Assembly (NCBI RefSeq): GCF_900116385.1
Contig: NZ_FPCI01000001.1
Location: forward strand, 1,488,001-1,552,000
Reading direction: 5' to 3'
Length of the DNA stretch: 64,000 bases
From: Pseudoxanthomonas sp. YR558
GTDB lineage: Bacteria; Pseudomonadota; Gammaproteobacteria; Xanthomonadales; Xanthomonadaceae
Part shown: one piece after another, positions 1 to 10,253 of the stretch
How the letters are laid out: each line of letters starts with the position of its first letter
How positions within the stretch are numbered: position 1 is the first letter of the stretch
Translations under genes and position numbers: made by a program
Notes under the pieces: model-generated
The model's database searches: none
What the model was told of the DNA's origin: nothing
The model's input: only the letters and a program-made list of their open reading frames with translations

Positions 1-1
1 A

Positions 2-835
<834 letters not shown>

Positions 836-857
836 CCGGCGACGCGTGCCCGACGCC

Positions 858-1280
858 ATGGCCCGTGCCGACTTCTACCTGATCGCCAAGCCGCGCTTCC
901 TTGAGGAACCCCTCAAGCTGGTCTGCGAGCTGGCCCGCAAGGCCTACGACAGCAACCAGTGGACGCTGGTGCTGGCGCGCGATGCCGCGCAGGCCGAAGC
1001 GCTCGACGAGCTGTTGTGGGAATTCGATCCGGACGCCTACATCCCGCACCAGATCGCCGGCGACGAAGAGGACGAGCTGACGCCCGTGCTGATCGCCACG
1101 CCCGATGTCGACGTGCCCGCCCGCGCGCTGGTCATCAACCTGCGCGACGACGCCTTCGCCGGCGCCTGCGAGCGCGTGCTGGAAGTGGTGCCCGCCGACC
1201 CGTCCGCACGCGAGCCACTGCGCGAACGCTGGAAGCAGTACAAGGCGCGCGGCTACGACGTGAACAAGCACGACATGTAA
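858..1280 (+). CDS. holC: DNA polymerase III chi subunit
   Basis: Chi subunit of the polymerase III clamp-loader complex, which links the clamp loader to single-stranded-DNA-binding protein through its partner psi (HolD). The 140-residue product begins MARADFYLI, matching the usual chi N-terminus. It carries the family pattern around DELLWEFDPDAYIPHQ and ends in RWKQYKARGYDVNKHDM, where chi proteins have ERYKAYR. A GTG at 846 would add MPDA and is less likely. It sits 69 bases before valS, as in many gammaproteobacteria. A candidate psi gene lies about 3.4 kb downstream (4653-5084). Confidence 0.93.
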   Translation: MARADFYLIAKPRFLEEPLKLVCELARKAYDSNQWTLVLARDAAQAEALDELLWEFDPDAYIPHQIAGDEEDELTPVLIATPDVDVPARALVINLRDDAFAGACERVLEVVPADPSAREPLRERWKQYKARGYDVNKHDM

Positions 1281-1349
1281 CGCCCTCGGCGGCCCTGCCG
1301 CCGGCCACGCGATCCGCGTTCGCGCGATCGCAGCAACCACACCGACACG

Positions 1350-4121
1350 ATGACCGACCTCGCCTCCAGTTACGACCCGAAATCCTTCGAATCCCGCCTG
1401 TACGCGCAGTGGGAAGCCGCCGGCTACTTCAAGCCCAGCGGCACGGGCCAGCCCTACACCGTGCTGCTGCCGCCGCCGAACGTCACCGGCACGCTGCACA
1501 TGGGCCACGCGTTCCAACACACGCTGATGGACGCGCTGGTGCGCTACCACCGCATGCGCGGCTTCGACACGCTGTGGCAGATGGGCACCGACCATGCCGG
1601 CATCGCGACGGAAATGGTCGTCAGCCGCAACCTGGCGCAGGAAGGCAAGGGCGACACGCGCGACTCGCTGGGCCGCGACGGCTTCATCGCCAAGGTCTGG
1701 GAGTGGAAGGCGCAGTCCGGCGATACGATCGAGCGGCAGATGCGTCGCATGGGCGCATCGGGCGACTGGTCGCGCAGCACGTTCACCATGGACGAGGACG
1801 CCTCGAAGGCGGTCATCGAAGCCTTCGTGCGCTGGCACGACCAGGGCCTGATCTACCGCGGCCAGCGCCTGGTCAACTGGGATCCGGTGCTGAAGACCGC
1901 GATCTCCGACCTGGAAGTGGAGAACGTCGAGGAAGACGGCTTCCTGTGGTCGATCGAGTACCCGCTCGCCGACGGCAGCGGCACGCTGGTCGTGGCCACG
2001 ACGCGCCCGGAAACCATGCTTGGCGACACCGCCGTGATGGTGCACCCGGAAGACGAGCGTTACGCGCACCTGATCGGCAAGGCGGTGAAGCTACCGCTGA
2101 CCGACCGTGAAATTCCCGTCATCGCCGACGACTATGTCGATCGCGAGTTCGGCACGGGCGTGGTGAAGGTCACGCCGGCGCACGACTTCAACGATTACCA
2201 GGTGGGCCTGCGTCACGACCTGCCCCTGATCAACCTGCTGACGCCAACGGCGGCGATCAACGAGAACGCACCGGAGAAATACCGCGGCCTGGACCGTTAC
2301 GAAGCGCGCAAGGTCGTGTTGGCGGATCTCGAGGATCTCGGCCTGCTGGTCGAGACCAAGCCACACAAGCTGCAGGTGCCGCGCGGCGACCGTACCAACC
2401 AGGTGATCGAGCCCTATCTGACCGACCAGTGGTTCGTGAAGATGGACGGCCTGGCCAAGCGCGGCCTGGAACTGGTGGAGTCCGGTGAGGTGAAGTTCGT
2501 TCCGCCGAACTGGATCAACACCTACCGTCACTGGATGGAGAACATCCAGGACTGGTGCATCAGCCGCCAGCTCTGGTGGGGCCACCGCATCCCGGCGTGG
2601 TTCGATGGCGCGGGCAATTGCTACGTCGGTCGCGACGAGTCCGAAGCGCGCGCCAAGGCCGGTCTCTCCGCCGATATCGCGCTCACCCAGGACAGCGACG
2701 TGCTGGAGACCTGGTTCTCCTCGCAGCTGTGGCCGTTCAGCACGATGGGCTGGCCGGACACGCAGGCGATGGCGTCACGCGGCTTCGATCGCTACCTGCC
2801 GTCGTCGGTGCTGGTCACCGGCTTCGACATCATCTTCTTCTGGGTGGCGCGCATGGTGATGGCCACCGACAGCTTCGTCGGCCAGGTGCCGTTCCGCGAC
2901 GTCTACATGACCGGCCTGATCCGCGACAAGGACGGCCAGAAGATGTCCAAGTCGAAGGGCAACGTGCTCGACCCGCTGGACATCATCGACGGCATCTCGC
3001 TGGAAGACCTGGTGGCCAAGCGCACCGGCGGCCTGATGCAGCCGAAGATGGCCGAGAAGATCGAAAAGGCCACGCGCAAGGAATTCCCGGACGGCATCGT
3101 GCCGCACGGCGCCGACGCGCTGCGCTTCACCATCGCCGCGCTGGCGACCCACGGCCGCGACATCAAGTTCGACATGGGCCGCGCCGAGGGCTACAAGAAC
3201 TTCTGCAACAAGCTGTGGAACGCCACGCGTTTCGTGCTGATGAACACCGACGGCTTCACCGCCAGCGGCGCGCCGCAGCCGAAGACCGATGCGGAAAAGT
3301 GGATCCTCTCGCGCCTGGCCAAGGTCGTCGCCGAAGCCGAAACGCAGTTCGCCGTCTACCGCTTCGACCTGCTGTCGCAGGCGCTGTACGAGTTCGCCTG
3401 GAACGAGTTCTGCGACTGGTTCGTCGAGCTCGCCAAGCCCGCGCTCAATGGCGATGACACAGCCGCCGCCGACAGCACCCGCCACACGCTGCTGTACGTG
3501 CTGGAGTCGCTGCTGCGCCTGCTGCACCCGCTGACCCCGTTTGTCACCGAGGAACTGTGGCAGCAGGTCGCCACGAAGCTGGGTATCGACGGCGGCACCG
3601 TGTCGTTGCGCCCCTACCCGGTCGCCAGCGACTTCGCCGGCCAGGAGTACGCGCAGGCCGATGCCGACGTCGAATGGCTGAAGACGATGGTGTCCACGCT
3701 GCGCCGCGTGCGCAGCGAGCTCAACGTCTCGCCGGGCAAGACCGTCCGCTTGCTGCTGCAGGACGGCCAGGACAACGACCGCGCGCGCATCGCGCGCTTC
3801 GCGTCGCCACTGTCGTTCCTGCTGAAGCTCGAAGGCATCGCGTGGCTGGACGCCGGCGCCGATGCGCCCGCCTCGGCGGCCGCGGTGGTCGGTGAGCTGA
3901 AGCTGCTGGTGCCGCTCGAGGGTCTGGTCGATCTCGATGCCGAACGCGCGCGCCTGGACAAGGAAATCGCCCGCGTCGCCAGCGAGAAGGAGAAGAGCGA
4001 GGCCAAGCTGGCAAAGTTCACCGACAAGGTGCCGCCGGCGGTAGTCGACCAGGAACGCCAGCGCCTGGTCGACTGGAGCAACCAGCTCGCCGCCCTGCAC
4101 GGACAGCGCGCCAAGCTGTAA
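1350..4121 (+). CDS. valS: Valyl-tRNA synthetase
   Basis: Class I aminoacyl-tRNA synthetase that charges tRNA-Val in the cytoplasm. At 923 residues it is close to the family's usual length. The HIGH-type motif is HMGH at residues 50-53, following [19 protein letters not shown] near residue 217 marks the CP1 editing domain that clears mischarged threonine. KMSKS lies at residues 531-535. The C-terminus (about 855-923) is a charged helical arm typical of ValRS, rich in Lys and Glu ([15 protein letters not shown]). The gene ends 7 bases before a hairpin repeat and is convergent with rimI. Confidence 0.98.
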   Translation: MTDLASSYDPKSFESRLYAQWEAAGYFKPSGTGQPYTVLLPPPNVTGTLHMGHAFQHTLMDALVRYHRMRGFDTLWQMGTDHAGIATEMVVSRNLAQEGKGDTRDSLGRDGFIAKVWEWKAQSGDTIERQMRRMGASGDWSRSTFTMDEDASKAVIEAFVRWHDQGLIYRGQRLVNWDPVLKTAISDLEVENVEEDGFLWSIEYPLADGSGTLVVATTRPETMLGDTAVMVHPEDERYAHLIGKAVKLPLTDREIPVIADDYVDREFGTGVVKVTPAHDFNDYQVGLRHDLPLINLLTPTAAINENAPEKYRGLDRYEARKVVLADLEDLGLLVETKPHKLQVPRGDRTNQVIEPYLTDQWFVKMDGLAKRGLELVESGEVKFVPPNWINTYRHWMENIQDWCISRQLWWGHRIPAWFDGAGNCYVGRDESEARAKAGLSADIALTQDSDVLETWFSSQLWPFSTMGWPDTQAMASRGFDRYLPSSVLVTGFDIIFFWVARMVMATDSFVGQVPFRDVYMTGLIRDKDGQKMSKSKGNVLDPLDIIDGISLEDLVAKRTGGLMQPKMAEKIEKATRKEFPDGIVPHGADALRFTIAALATHGRDIKFDMGRAEGYKNFCNKLWNATRFVLMNTDGFTASGAPQPKTDAEKWILSRLAKVVAEAETQFAVYRFDLLSQALYEFAWNEFCDWFVELAKPALNGDDTAAADSTRHTLLYVLESLLRLLHPLTPFVTEELWQQVATKLGIDGGTVSLRPYPVASDFAGQEYAQADADVEWLKTMVSTLRRVRSELNVSPGKTVRLLLQDGQDNDRARIARFASPLSFLLKLEGIAWLDAGADAPASAAAVVGELKLLVPLEGLVDLDAERARLDKEIARVASEKEKSEAKLAKFTDKVPPAVVDQERQRLVDWSNQLAALHGQRAKL

Positions 4122-4128
4122 TCGCGAT

Positions 4129-4150
4129 GGCGGGCCAAGGCCCGCCCTAC
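4129..4150 (-). repeat. REP-like palindrome with GTAG head, overlapping the rimI stop codon
   Basis: Perfect 8-bp stem GGCGGGCC / GGCCCGCC (4129-4136 and 4139-4146) with a 2-base loop. On the minus strand it is preceded by GTAG (4150-4147), whose TAG is the rimI stop codon. GTAG plus a GC-rich palindrome is the layout of REP elements described in Stenotrophomonas and relatives. It lies between two convergent genes, so it could also act as a bidirectional transcript-end hairpin. There is no T-run on either side. Only this copy was recognised in the window. Confidence 0.5.
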
Positions 4151-4656
4151 AGCGGCGGCATCGTGGTGATGTCGTCGGCGACCAGTTCGATCGCCATCAC
4201 CAATGCGTCCTCGCGACCATCGCGGGCCGGATAGTAGCGGGGCCGGCGGCCGATCTCGTTGAAGCCTTCGCTGTGGTACAGCGCGATCGCGCCCGGATTG
4301 GATGGGCGCACTTCCAGGAAGACGCGTTGTGCGCGGTGGTCGCGGGCGATCTTCACCAGCGCGCGCAACAGGTGTCTGCCGAGCCCGCGCCCTTGCCGTT
4401 CCGGCGCGATGCAGATGTTCAACACGTGGGCCTCGTCCGCGGCAATGCTCAACAGGCCGTAGCCGATAACCAGGCTGTGTTCGGTGAGCACCCAGGACGG
4501 ATATCCCGCCTTGAGGCAGTCGCGGAAGATGCCGCGCGTCCACGGAAAGGGATAGCCGCGCTGCTCGATCGCCAGCACGGCGTCCAGATCGGCCTCGCGC
4601 ATCGGCCGCAGGCTGGGAGTGGACGCCGGTGAAGCTTCGACGCCCAACGCACTCAT
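4147..4656 (-). CDS. rimI: Ribosomal-protein-alanine N-acetyltransferase
   Basis: GNAT-fold acetyltransferase that acetylates the N-terminal alanine of ribosomal protein S18. The 169-residue product has a GNAT core with the acetyl-CoA binding loop QGRGLG (residues 88-93), preceded by AHVLNICIAPERQ and followed by FLEVRPSNPGAIALY. This order is diagnostic for RimI, including the aromatic-rich start FPWTRGIFRDCL. The ATG at 4656 is chosen because it overlaps the upstream stop by 4 bases; a longer frame to 4746 runs inside the upstream gene. The pairing with a HolD-like gene directly upstream matches holD-rimI of enterobacteria. Confidence 0.93.
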   Translation of the reverse strand: MSALGVEASPASTPSLRPMREADLDAVLAIEQRGYPFPWTRGIFRDCLKAGYPSWVLTEHSLVIGYGLLSIAADEAHVLNICIAPERQGRGLGRHLLRALVKIARDHRAQRVFLEVRPSNPGAIALYHSEGFNEIGRRPRYYPARDGREDALVMAIELVADDITTMPPL

Positions 4657-5084
4657 GCCGACGTACCCCGCCGCAGTCGGCGCAGGACTGGCCACAGCGC
4701 ACGCTTGGCCGCCGGATTGCCGCGCAATTCCGCGGAGGAAGGCCATTGCGCGAACAACTCCGCCGCACCGGGCGCGTTCGGATTGCAGCCCGACGCACGG
4801 ATCAGCGCGAAATGCAGGCGATCCGGCAGTCGTGAGCCGGCTGCACGCGGCGCGGGAGCAGTGCGCGGGGGGGCGGGTCGTTCCATCGCTTCGCGTGCCG
4901 GGGGCCGGGCGCGAGCCGGCGACGCCGCGGGCTCGCGTTCAGCGCGCACAGCCTGCGGCTCCGCGACCTGCGTCGGCGCACCAGCTTCGGTCGGCCAGTC
5001 GGCCGGCAGGTAGACCGTATGCCCGAGGGCGCCGAGCCAGCCCTGCTGCTCGGCCGACCACAAGCGGTCCGCCGCCAGCATCAT
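4653..5084 (-). CDS. holD: Candidate DNA polymerase III psi subunit (HolD-like)
   Basis: A 143-residue Ala/Pro-rich protein. Its C-terminal segment ELRGNPAAKRALWPVL (residues 119-134) resembles the psi signature of E. coli HolD (DLRANPTARAALWQQI in memory of the family). The N-terminus LWSAEQQGWLGALG (residues 8-21) resembles the clamp-loader-binding peptide of psi. The middle (residues 35-85) is low-complexity Pro/Ala/Arg and is probably a disordered linker. Its stop overlaps the rimI start, mirroring holD-rimI in enterobacteria, and its start overlaps the pssA stop (ATGA), so translation is probably coupled. What is seen is the motif and the gene order; the psi assignment is inference. Confidence 0.62.
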   Translation of the reverse strand: MMLAADRLWSAEQQGWLGALGHTVYLPADWPTEAGAPTQVAEPQAVRAEREPAASPARARPPAREAMERPAPPRTAPAPRAAGSRLPDRLHFALIRASGCNPNAPGAAELFAQWPSSAELRGNPAAKRALWPVLRRLRRGTSA

Positions 5085-5860
5085 GCGGCGCCGTCCCGCG
5101 TGCGGCGGGTGCGCTGCCACAGCCAGTAGGCCGGCCCGGACAGCGCGTAGACCACACCCACCGCGAACAGCGTGCGCGGCAGGTCGATGAAAAGGATCGC
5201 CAACCCCAACGGCACCAGGGCAAGCACCACGAACGGGATACGGTCGGCTTTCGCGCCGCCTTCGCCGGTGCCCTTGAAGCTCCAGAAGCGGATCCGGCTG
5301 ACCATCAACAGCGCGGCCACCAACGTCACCGCCAGCGCCACGTAGCGGAGTTCCTCGCCGGTCCAGCCGAGCTCGCCATCGGCGAACGCCCAGACGAACG
5401 ACATCATCAACCCCGCCGCTGCCGGGCTGGCCAGTCCGATGAACCACCGCTTGTCCACCGTGCCGACCTGCGTATTGAAGCGGGCCAGGCGCAGCGCCGC
5501 GCACGCGGCGTACAGGAACGCCACCACCCAGCCCACTCGCCCCATCACGCCACCATCGAACTTCAGCGCCGACAGCGACCAGTGGTACATCACCAGCGCC
5601 GGCGCCAGGCCGAAGCTGACCAGGTCGGCGAGAGAGTCGTACTGCACGCCGAAGTCGCTGCTAGTGCCGGTCAGGCGCGCCACGCGGCCGTCGATGCCAT
5701 CCATCAGGCCCGCCACGAACACGGCGATGGCCGCATTGACGAACTGGCCGTTGGCAGCGGCGATGATCGCGAAGAACCCGGCGAACAGGCCCGCGGTGGT
5801 GAACAGGTTGGGCAACAGGTAGATCCCGCGCGAGCGCGGGGGCGGCTTGATTTCGTTCAT
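5081..5860 (-). CDS. pssA: CDP-diacylglycerol-serine O-phosphatidyltransferase
   Basis: Integral membrane enzyme that makes phosphatidylserine from CDP-diacylglycerol and serine, the first step to phosphatidylethanolamine. The CDP-alcohol phosphatidyltransferase signature is complete: D54, D57-G58, A61-R62, then G71, D75 and D79 (DGIDGRVAR...DSLAD). The 259 residues contain about eight hydrophobic segments, as in the membrane-bound type II enzymes and unlike the peripheral E. coli PssA. It ends in a basic tail (RTRRTRDGAA). Its last bases overlap the candidate holD by 4 (ATGA), and it is the first gene of a pssA-holD-rimI unit. Confidence 0.93.
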   Translation of the reverse strand: MNEIKPPPRSRGIYLLPNLFTTAGLFAGFFAIIAAANGQFVNAAIAVFVAGLMDGIDGRVARLTGTSSDFGVQYDSLADLVSFGLAPALVMYHWSLSALKFDGGVMGRVGWVVAFLYAACAALRLARFNTQVGTVDKRWFIGLASPAAAGLMMSFVWAFADGELGWTGEELRYVALAVTLVAALLMVSRIRFWSFKGTGEGGAKADRIPFVVLALVPLGLAILFIDLPRTLFAVGVVYALSGPAYWLWQRTRRTRDGAA

Positions 5861-5952
5861 GGGTCGCAGTTTAGCCCAAGCGGTCCGCGCCCCGGCTTGC
5901 CTGCACGCCCTAGGGGTGCTGCAATCGGGGCTCCTCGATCCCGGAGCCGGCC

Positions 5953-6342
5953 ATGCGCCTCGTCCCCTGCCTCGCCGCGCTGGCGCTGTGCCTCGCCGTT
6001 GTCGCCACCACGAAGGCCCAGCAGGTCTACCAGTGGAAGGACAAGAACGGCGTCACCCACTATTCGGACACGCCTCCGCCCAGCCAGCAGGTCCAGAACC
6101 GCCGCATCAACCAGTACGGCGCGCCGGCCAACGAAACGCAACCTGCCGGTAAGCCGGTGGAGAACCCGCAGTGCGCCACCGCGCGCCGGAACCTGGAAGT
6201 GCTGGGCAACAAGGCGCCCGTGCAGCAGGACACAGATGGCGACGGCAAACCCGATGCCACGCTGGACGACAACGGGCGCGCCACGCAGCGCGCCCTGGCC
6301 GAGGCCGCCATCCAGGCCTACTGCAAGCCCGCCGGCGCCTGA
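5953..6342 (+). CDS. DUF4124 domain-containing exported protein
   Basis: A 129-residue protein with an N-terminal signal peptide (MRLVPCLAALALCLAVVATTKA, cleaved near residue 22). The DUF4124 motif follows directly: VYQWKDKNGVTHYSDTPP, residues 25-42. DUF4124 proteins are common small periplasmic proteins of beta- and gammaproteobacteria with no settled function. The C-terminal half has an acidic, calcium-loop-like stretch (DTDGDGKPDATLDDNG). It is followed 7 bases later by a second protein with a related core, so the two probably form an operon. Confidence 0.85.
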   Translation: MRLVPCLAALALCLAVVATTKAQQVYQWKDKNGVTHYSDTPPPSQQVQNRRINQYGAPANETQPAGKPVENPQCATARRNLEVLGNKAPVQQDTDGDGKPDATLDDNGRATQRALAEAAIQAYCKPAGA

Positions 6343-6349
6343 GCCCTGC

Positions 6350-6631
6350 GTGCGCGCCTGGCTGGCCATCGTGGCGGGCCTGGCGGTAGGCGGCGGCGTG
6401 GCGTGGTGGCTATCGCGGGACGAAGCCGACGGACCCGAGGCCCGACGCGAGGCGGGACGCGCCGGCGCCGCCCCTGTGGATACGCGTCCTTCGCTGTACC
6501 GCTGGCGCGACGACGCAGGCGTCCTCCAGATCACCGAACAACCGCCGAAGGGCCGGCGTTACGAGCGCATCGAGCGTGACACGCCCGCTGGCATCCGGGT
6601 GAGCGGCGACAGCAAGGACACGAAGGAATAG
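6350..6631 (+). CDS. Small membrane-anchored protein with DUF4124-like core
   Basis: A 93-residue product read from GTG at 6350, 7 bases after the preceding DUF4124 gene. An N-terminal hydrophobic helix (AWLAIVAGLAVGGGVAWWL) is followed by an Arg/Glu/Ala-rich linker. The segment SLYRWRDDAGVLQITEQPP then copies the W-x-D-x-x-G-V-x-x-x-T/S-x-x-P-P pattern of DUF4124 but lacks the usual HYSD. The helix suggests an uncleaved periplasm-facing anchor. Function is unknown. The start is inferred because no ATG is available in frame near the N-terminus. Confidence 0.7.
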   Translation: MRAWLAIVAGLAVGGGVAWWLSRDEADGPEARREAGRAGAAPVDTRPSLYRWRDDAGVLQITEQPPKGRRYERIERDTPAGIRVSGDSKDTKE

Positions 6632-6692
6632 CGCCCCGCGCGCGGCCAAGGCTGGCAAAATAGGCGATTCGTCCCCCTGAACGCCGATGCCG

Positions 6693-8387
6693 ATGCGCCT
6701 GTCGCAGTTCCACCTCCGCACCACCAAGGAAACCCCGGCCGACGCCGAACTGGTCAGCCACCAGTTGATGTTGCGCGCCGGCATGATCCGCAAGCTGGCC
6801 GCCGGCCTGTACACCTGGTCGCCGCTCGGCCTGCGCGTGCTGCGCAAGGTGGAGACCGTCGTGCGCGAGGAAATGGACCGCGCCGGCGCGATCGAGATGA
6901 TCATGCCGACCATCCAGCCGCGCGAGCTGTGGGAGGAGACCGGGCGCTGGGAGAAGTTCGGCGGCCAGCTGCTGAAGATCACCGACCGCAAGGAGCAGCA
7001 CTTCTGCTATAGCCCGACGGCCGAGGAAGCGGTCACCGACTTTGCGCGCCAGGAACTGTCCAGCTACAAGCAGCTGCCGGTCAATTTCTACCAGATCCAG
7101 ACCAAGTTCCGCGACGAGATCCGCCCGCGTTTCGGCGTGATGCGTGCGCGCGAGTTCGTGATGAAGGATGCGTACTCCTTCCACATCACCGACGAGGACC
7201 TGGTACGCGAGTACCGCAACATGCATGCGGCGTACACGCGCATCTTCACCCGTTTGGGCCTGGATTTCCGTGCGGTGCAGGCGGACAGCGGTGCCATCGG
7301 CGGCGACGCATCGCAGGAATTCCACGTGCTGGCAGAGTCCGGCGAAGATTCCATCGCCTTCTCCACCGGCTCGGACTACGCGGCGAACGTCGAGAAGGCG
7401 CAGGCCGCCGCACCCGGTCCGCGCGCGGCCACATCGGAAACGATGAACAAAGTCGCCACGCCCACGCAGAAGACCTGCGAGGACGTCGCCGCGCTGCTCG
7501 GCATTCCACTGCAGCGCACGGTGAAGTCGATCGCGGTGATGACCGACGATGGTTTCGTGCTGGCGCTGGTGCGCGGTGACCACGCCGTCAACGAGATCAA
7601 GCTGGGCAAGGTCGCCGGCCTGGCCGACTACCGCATGGCCAGCGAGGCGGAGATCGCCGCCCACCTCGGCAGCGAGCCCGGCTTCCTCGGCCCGGTGAAC
7701 GCGCGCCAGGCGATCCGCGTGGTGGCCGATCGCGACGTCGCCGCGATGGCGGATTTCGTCGTCGGCGCAAACGAGGCCGGCTACCACCTGGCCGGCGTCA
7801 ACTGGGGCCGCGACCTGGGCGAACCGGAAACCGTGGCCGACATCCGCAATGTGGTGGAAGGCGACAAGGCCGCCGATGGCGGCGAGATCCGCCTCGTGCG
7901 CGGCATCGAAGTCGGCCATGTGTTCCAGCTCGGCCGCAAGTACAGCGAAGCGATGAAGTTCACCGTGCTGGACGATGCCGGCAAGGCCGCCGCGCCCGCC
8001 ATGGGCTGCTACGGCATCGGCGTATCGCGCATCGTCGCCGCCGCGATCGAACAGAACCACGACGCCAACGGCATCATCTGGCCCGTGCCGATGGCGCCCT
8101 GGGCCGTGGCCGTCTGCGTGATCAATCCCAAGAACGACGCAGCGGTGAATACGGCGGCCGAGCAGCTCTTGGCGGACCTGCAGGCAAGCGGCATCGAAGC
8201 CGTCCTCGACGACCGCGGCCTGCGCCCCGGCGCGATGTTCGCCGACATCGAGCTGATCGGCATCCCGCATCGCGTGGTGGTATCCGAGCGCGGGCTCGCG
8301 GCAGGCACGTTCGAGTACCGCGCACGCCGTGCGACCGATGCGGAGAACATCGGGCGCGACGAACTGCTCGCCCGCCTACGCGGGTGA
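6693..8387 (+). CDS. proS: Prolyl-tRNA synthetase, bacterial type with editing domain
   Basis: Class II aminoacyl-tRNA synthetase that charges tRNA-Pro. It begins [19 protein letters not shown], which matches the usual bacterial ProRS N-terminus; an ATG two codons earlier (6687) is possible. Motif 2 is seen in [17 protein letters not shown] and motif 3 in [19 protein letters not shown]. Between them, roughly residues 220-405, is the INS editing domain that hydrolyses Ala-tRNA-Pro. The C-terminal anticodon-binding domain includes [19 protein letters not shown]. Length of 564 residues is normal for bacterial ProS. It ends just before a GC-rich hairpin and the promoter of the H-NS-like gene. Confidence 0.98.
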   Translation: MRLSQFHLRTTKETPADAELVSHQLMLRAGMIRKLAAGLYTWSPLGLRVLRKVETVVREEMDRAGAIEMIMPTIQPRELWEETGRWEKFGGQLLKITDRKEQHFCYSPTAEEAVTDFARQELSSYKQLPVNFYQIQTKFRDEIRPRFGVMRAREFVMKDAYSFHITDEDLVREYRNMHAAYTRIFTRLGLDFRAVQADSGAIGGDASQEFHVLAESGEDSIAFSTGSDYAANVEKAQAAAPGPRAATSETMNKVATPTQKTCEDVAALLGIPLQRTVKSIAVMTDDGFVLALVRGDHAVNEIKLGKVAGLADYRMASEAEIAAHLGSEPGFLGPVNARQAIRVVADRDVAAMADFVVGANEAGYHLAGVNWGRDLGEPETVADIRNVVEGDKAADGGEIRLVRGIEVGHVFQLGRKYSEAMKFTVLDDAGKAAAPAMGCYGIGVSRIVAAAIEQNHDANGIIWPVPMAPWAVAVCVINPKNDAAVNTAAEQLLADLQASGIEAVLDDRGLRPGAMFADIELIGIPHRVVVSERGLAAGTFEYRARRATDAENIGRDELLARLRG

Positions 8388-8399
8388 GCATCGGCGGCG

Positions 8400-8420
8400 G
8401 CGCGGTTTGAACCGCGCTTG
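8400..8420 (+). terminator. Hairpin after proS
   Basis: Perfect 8-bp inverted repeat GCGCGGTT TG AACCGCGC (8400-8417), starting 13 bases after the proS stop and followed by TTG. The T-run is weak, so termination may be partial. The loop and 3' arm overlap the -35 box of the downstream promoter. Confidence 0.45.
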
Positions 8421-8436
8421 CCCGCTCGCTTATGAT
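8407..8436 (+). promoter_or_regulatory. Sigma-70-type promoter of the H-NS-like gene
   Basis: -35 TTGAAC at 8407-8412, an 18-base spacer and -10 TATGAT at 8431-8436, placing transcription start near 8443 and giving a leader of about 40 bases. A purine-rich site (TTGGAGAT, 8473-8480) precedes the ATG at 8485. Confidence 0.6.
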
Positions 8437-8484
8437 CGGGCGACCGCCATGGACGGGCCTTCCCTTCCTGATTGGAGATAGTTG

Positions 8485-8856
8485 ATGTCGATCGACCTGC
8501 GTAACCTGTCCGCCAAGGAACTTGGTGCCCTGATCGCCAAGGCCAAGGAACAGCAGACCAAGCTGGCCAAGCGCACGCCCATCGCCACGGTGCGCGGCAA
8601 GATCACCAAGTTCGCGAAGGCCGAGGGCTACACGCTGGAGGAACTGTTCGGTGCTTCCGGACGCGCCACCACGAAGGCGCCCGCGAAGCCTGCCGCCTCA
8701 CGCGCCGGCCGCAAGCTGGGCAAGGTGGCGCCGAAGTACCGCAACCCGGCCAACCCCAAGGAAACCTGGACCGGGCGCGGCAAGCACCCGCGCTGGATGG
8801 CCGCGCTGATCGCCAAGGGCAAGAAGGCCGAAGACTTCCTCATCAAGAAGAAGTAA
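8485..8856 (+). CDS. H-NS family nucleoid-associated protein
   Basis: DNA-binding histone-like protein, 123 residues, probably a xenogeneic silencer or global regulator in the H-NS/XrvA group of Xanthomonadaceae. The C-terminal DNA-binding motif WTGRGKHPRWM is at residues 95-105, as in the H-NS loop TWSGRGRQPKW. The N-terminal 50 residues are helical and charged and would form the oligomerisation region. The linker (58-85) is Lys/Ala-rich and the protein ends in KKK. The ATG at 8485 is used; a TTG one codon earlier is unlikely. It has its own promoter and a strong terminator, so it is monocistronic. Confidence 0.9.
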   Translation: MSIDLRNLSAKELGALIAKAKEQQTKLAKRTPIATVRGKITKFAKAEGYTLEELFGASGRATTKAPAKPAASRAGRKLGKVAPKYRNPANPKETWTGRGKHPRWMAALIAKGKKAEDFLIKKK

Positions 8857-8877
8857 GCCGCATCGGAATCGAACGCG

Positions 8878-8903
8878 AACGGGAGGCCTGGCCTCCCGTT
8901 TTT
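8878..8903 (+). terminator. Rho-independent terminator of the H-NS-like gene
   Basis: Perfect 9-bp stem AACGGGAGG / CCTCCCGTT (8878-8886 and 8892-8900) with loop CCTGG, followed by a T-run to 8903. Confidence 0.9.
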
Positions 8904-8920
8904 CGTTTGCGCGGATCGCG

Positions 8921-10207
8921 TCAGAGGTTCTTGCGCGAGGAGATCAACAGGTTGCCGAACAGCAGGCCCGCGATCAGCGCCATCACCACGTTGGTGACGG
9001 CCAACAGCGCGGATTGCCCGACGCCCACATCCTGCTGCTGCACCAGCGTGAGCAAGCCGCGCAGGCTGGTGCTGCCCGGTACCAGCATCAGGATGCCCGG
9101 CACGCGGATCAGCGCGCCCGGCCGGTTGGCCCAGCGTGCAAACGCATTTCCCGCGGCCGTGAGCGTCAGCGCGGACAGGAAGATACCCACCGGACTACCC
9201 CAGGCCGCGCCCGCATACCGCGAAATGCTGTAGCCGGCGATGGCGGCCGCCATCACCCAGAAGTAGTCGCGCCGGTGCGCCTTGAACAGCACGGCGAAGG
9301 CATAGGCCGCCACCACCATCGAAGCCCATTCGACCCACTCCGGTTGCGGACGCAGGGCGCGCACCTCCGGATACAGTCCCAACAGCTGGGCCAGGGTCAC
9401 CGCGATCATGCTGCCGACGGTGAGCTTCAGCACGGTGGCCAGTGCGCCCGCGAAACGCGCCACGCCCGAGACCAGGTGCTGGCTGGTGAGCTCGTTCACC
9501 GCATTGGTCAGCGCCATGCCGGGCAGCAGCACGATCAGCGAGGCGATGATCACCGTGTTGAGGTTCAACGGCGCGATGAAATTCGCGATGAGGATCGCGA
9601 CGAAGCCCGCCACGAGCGCCGAAATCGCATCGCTGGCTTCCTTCATCTGCGGACGGCGCGCGATCAGTTCGCCGAGCACGCCGATGATCACGCCGATCAG
9701 CCCCGCGGTCGCCATGTCGAGCCACGGCAGCCGCCACAGGCCGGCCACGGCCGCCGCCGCCAGGCCGGAGGCGAAGATCTGCATCGCTCGCCAGCGCACG
9801 CTGCGCGCGCGATCCAGCGCCCGCAGCGCGGTGTGGCCCTGAGCGATGCTCATTTCGCCGGCGGACACGGCATCGGCGATGCGGTCGGCTTCGCTCAGTT
9901 TGTGCAGGTCGGTTTCGCCGGGCGCGAGCCGGATCACCCGGGTGCTGTCGCTGGCGCCGAGCGGCCGCGCCGGGTCGCTGAAACTCAGGATCAGCCCGGT
10001 GGGATTCGACCACGGTTCGCAATCCAGCCCCAGTCGCTGGGACAGGCCGACGACCGTGCCCTCCAGGCGCTGCGCCGTCGTGCCGTAGCTGTGCAGGCGA
10101 CCGGCGATCTCGCAGACGAAGGCGATGCGCTGGGCGTACGTGGCGGTGGTGAGCGTCTCGTCGGGCATCGGCACAGTATCGCCGAAGCGGCGGATCGTCG
10201 CCTTCAT
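8921..10207 (-). CDS. ThrE-type threonine/serine exporter family protein
   Basis: Inner-membrane protein of the threonine/serine exporter (ThrE) family, 428 residues. The N-terminal soluble half (about 1-125) is the ThrE N-terminal domain. Around ten hydrophobic segments follow, with the family motif LMLVPGSTSLRG near the C-terminus. Corynebacterium ThrE exports threonine and serine; the substrate here is inferred only from the family. The gene is divergent from the DMT transporter at 10254, with only 46 bases between the two starts, so their promoters must overlap. The plus-strand coding potential here is a shadow. Confidence 0.85.
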   Translation of the reverse strand: MKATIRRFGDTVPMPDETLTTATYAQRIAFVCEIAGRLHSYGTTAQRLEGTVVGLSQRLGLDCEPWSNPTGLILSFSDPARPLGASDSTRVIRLAPGETDLHKLSEADRIADAVSAGEMSIAQGHTALRALDRARSVRWRAMQIFASGLAAAAVAGLWRLPWLDMATAGLIGVIIGVLGELIARRPQMKEASDAISALVAGFVAILIANFIAPLNLNTVIIASLIVLLPGMALTNAVNELTSQHLVSGVARFAGALATVLKLTVGSMIAVTLAQLLGLYPEVRALRPQPEWVEWASMVVAAYAFAVLFKAHRRDYFWVMAAAIAGYSISRYAGAAWGSPVGIFLSALTLTAAGNAFARWANRPGALIRVPGILMLVPGSTSLRGLLTLVQQQDVGVGQSALLAVTNVVMALIAGLLFGNLLISSRKNL

Positions 10208-10253
10208 TGGGGCCCTCTTACACTACGCAGCTCGATGACAGGCAGGGGGACGG

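Noticed and set aside
2775..4100. Minus-strand frame opposite valS
   Set aside because: Gln/Arg/Val-rich shadow of the synthetase with no recognisable domain.
4619..6631. 670-codon plus-strand open frame over rimI, holD and pssA
   Set aside because: Only its last 93 codons (6350-6631) look like a protein; the rest is antisense to genes identified by motif.
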